From: Klebsormidium nitens
Lineage: Eukaryota; Streptophyta; Klebsormidiophyceae; Klebsormidiales; Klebsormidiaceae
Assembly (NCBI GenBank): GCA_000708835.1
Contig: DF237597.1
Location: forward strand, 1-47,542
DNA: 47,542 nt
Direction: 5' to 3'
Both the position numbers and the translations under genes were made by a program. Below, piece after piece: positions 47,150 through 47,542 of the stretch. A model generated the notes under the pieces. That model had not been told where the DNA came from and did no database searches. It saw nothing but the letters and a program-made list of their open reading frames with translations. The first letter of the stretch is position 1. Each line of letters starts with the position of its first letter.

Positions 47150-47542
47150 ATGTGGAGCCAGGCTAAGTCACCGGGTCAAGGGTTCTGTCCAACTTCCTGG
47201 AATCAGGTCTCCACAGGGAGGTTCATCATCGATCCAAGGCTGCTCCTAAATGACTCCACTGCATTCAAGTGTGCAATATGCAAGCAGTCTCTCTTGATTT
47301 CTAATAAAGGAGTTTGCCGGATCTCATTCAGAAAATCCCAGCAAGCAAATCTTAGCGGCTTTACTATTTCCACTAAGGTGAAAGGCAGTGGCAAAAATCA
47401 GCCTTTGTGCCTCGCTTGCGTAGAGCGCTGGGTGGGAAAGGTCTCGTTCACAAAGACCACCGTCGGCGTTTTGCCAGCTGGAGGTCTGGTTCGATCGCAC
47501 ACAATCCAACGACTCATGGCGTCAGCGGAAGGTGTTGCTGGG
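47150..47542 (+). CDS. Partial protein with two CxxC pairs, open to the right edge
   Basis: From ATG 47150 a single frame of 131 codons stays open to the last base of the window, so the gene continues outside. It begins MWSQAKSPGQGFCPTSWN. It has two CxxC pairs 42 residues apart (KCAICKQS and PLCLACVERW), with a further Cys between them (GVCRIS), a pattern common in zinc-binding domains. The rest is basic. An upstream TATA box supports the start. An acceptor-like CAG before GTCTCC near 47206 leaves open that the true first exon is different. No family is recognised; it could also be a short fortuitous frame. Confidence 0.45.
   Translation, partial: MWSQAKSPGQGFCPTSWNQVSTGRFIIDPRLLLNDSTAFKCAICKQSLLISNKGVCRISFRKSQQANLSGFTISTKVKGSGKNQPLCLACVERWVGKVSFTKTTVGVLPAGGLVRSHTIQRLMASAEGVAG

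Overview
The window is eukaryotic nuclear DNA, most likely from the green lineage (a streptophyte alga or a bryophyte). Coding sequence is cut into many short exons with GT-AG introns. Two genes belong to families I know from plants: a very large ubiquitin-carboxyl-terminal-hydrolase-related protein of the DUF627/DUF629/peptidase C19 type, and a two-domain plastid fibrillin (PAP12/FBN10 type). I cannot name the species; a Klebsormidium-like streptophyte alga is a guess. I rebuilt the gene models by eye from splice sites, reading-phase agreement across every junction and family resemblance. No transcript or database evidence was available.

Layout, left to right: (1) 266-618, + strand, a short basic protein gene whose frame is broken by 23 nt (frameshift or micro-intron). 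(2) 2355-11528, - strand, 11 exons, a secreted GH43 beta-xylosidase/arabinofuranosidase-like enzyme (746 aa) with an unusual tract of about 21 N-glycosylation sequons between signal peptide and catalytic domain. (3) 12713-14011, + strand, a tentative 3-exon single-pass membrane protein. (4) 15415-29108, - strand, 17 exons, the 1966-aa USP-related protein. (5) 29943-37663, + strand, 10 exons, a 431-aa fibrillin. (6) 38816-45354, - strand, 8 exons, a 752-aa protein I do not recognise, made mainly of 23 copies of a ~25-residue AFSY[QV]GG repeat between a basic N-terminus and a polybasic, cysteine-containing C-terminus. (7) 47150 to the right edge, + strand, the start of a protein with two CxxC pairs behind a TATA box and a short tandem array with ACGTGG cores.

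Genes 4 and 5 are divergent and share an 834-bp intergenic region carrying a fold-back MITE-like element. Genes 2 and 3 are divergent around a GC-rich, palindrome-bearing region. Genes 3/4 and 5/6 are convergent. Nothing suggests an operon or one shared pathway: the genes point to cell-wall glycan processing, ubiquitin removal, plastid lipid bodies and an unknown, perhaps membrane-attached, scaffold.

Two observations stand out. The first is the AFSYxGG repeat protein, whose eight exons join in phase from a basic start to a KKK-x-x-C-x-C end. The second is a recurrent architecture: at eight clear exon-intron junctions (plus weaker cases) in three genes, a diverged direct copy of the exon edge and its splice site sits inside the adjacent intron. 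This suggests that introns here grow by short tandem duplications across splice junctions, leaving decoy splice sites.
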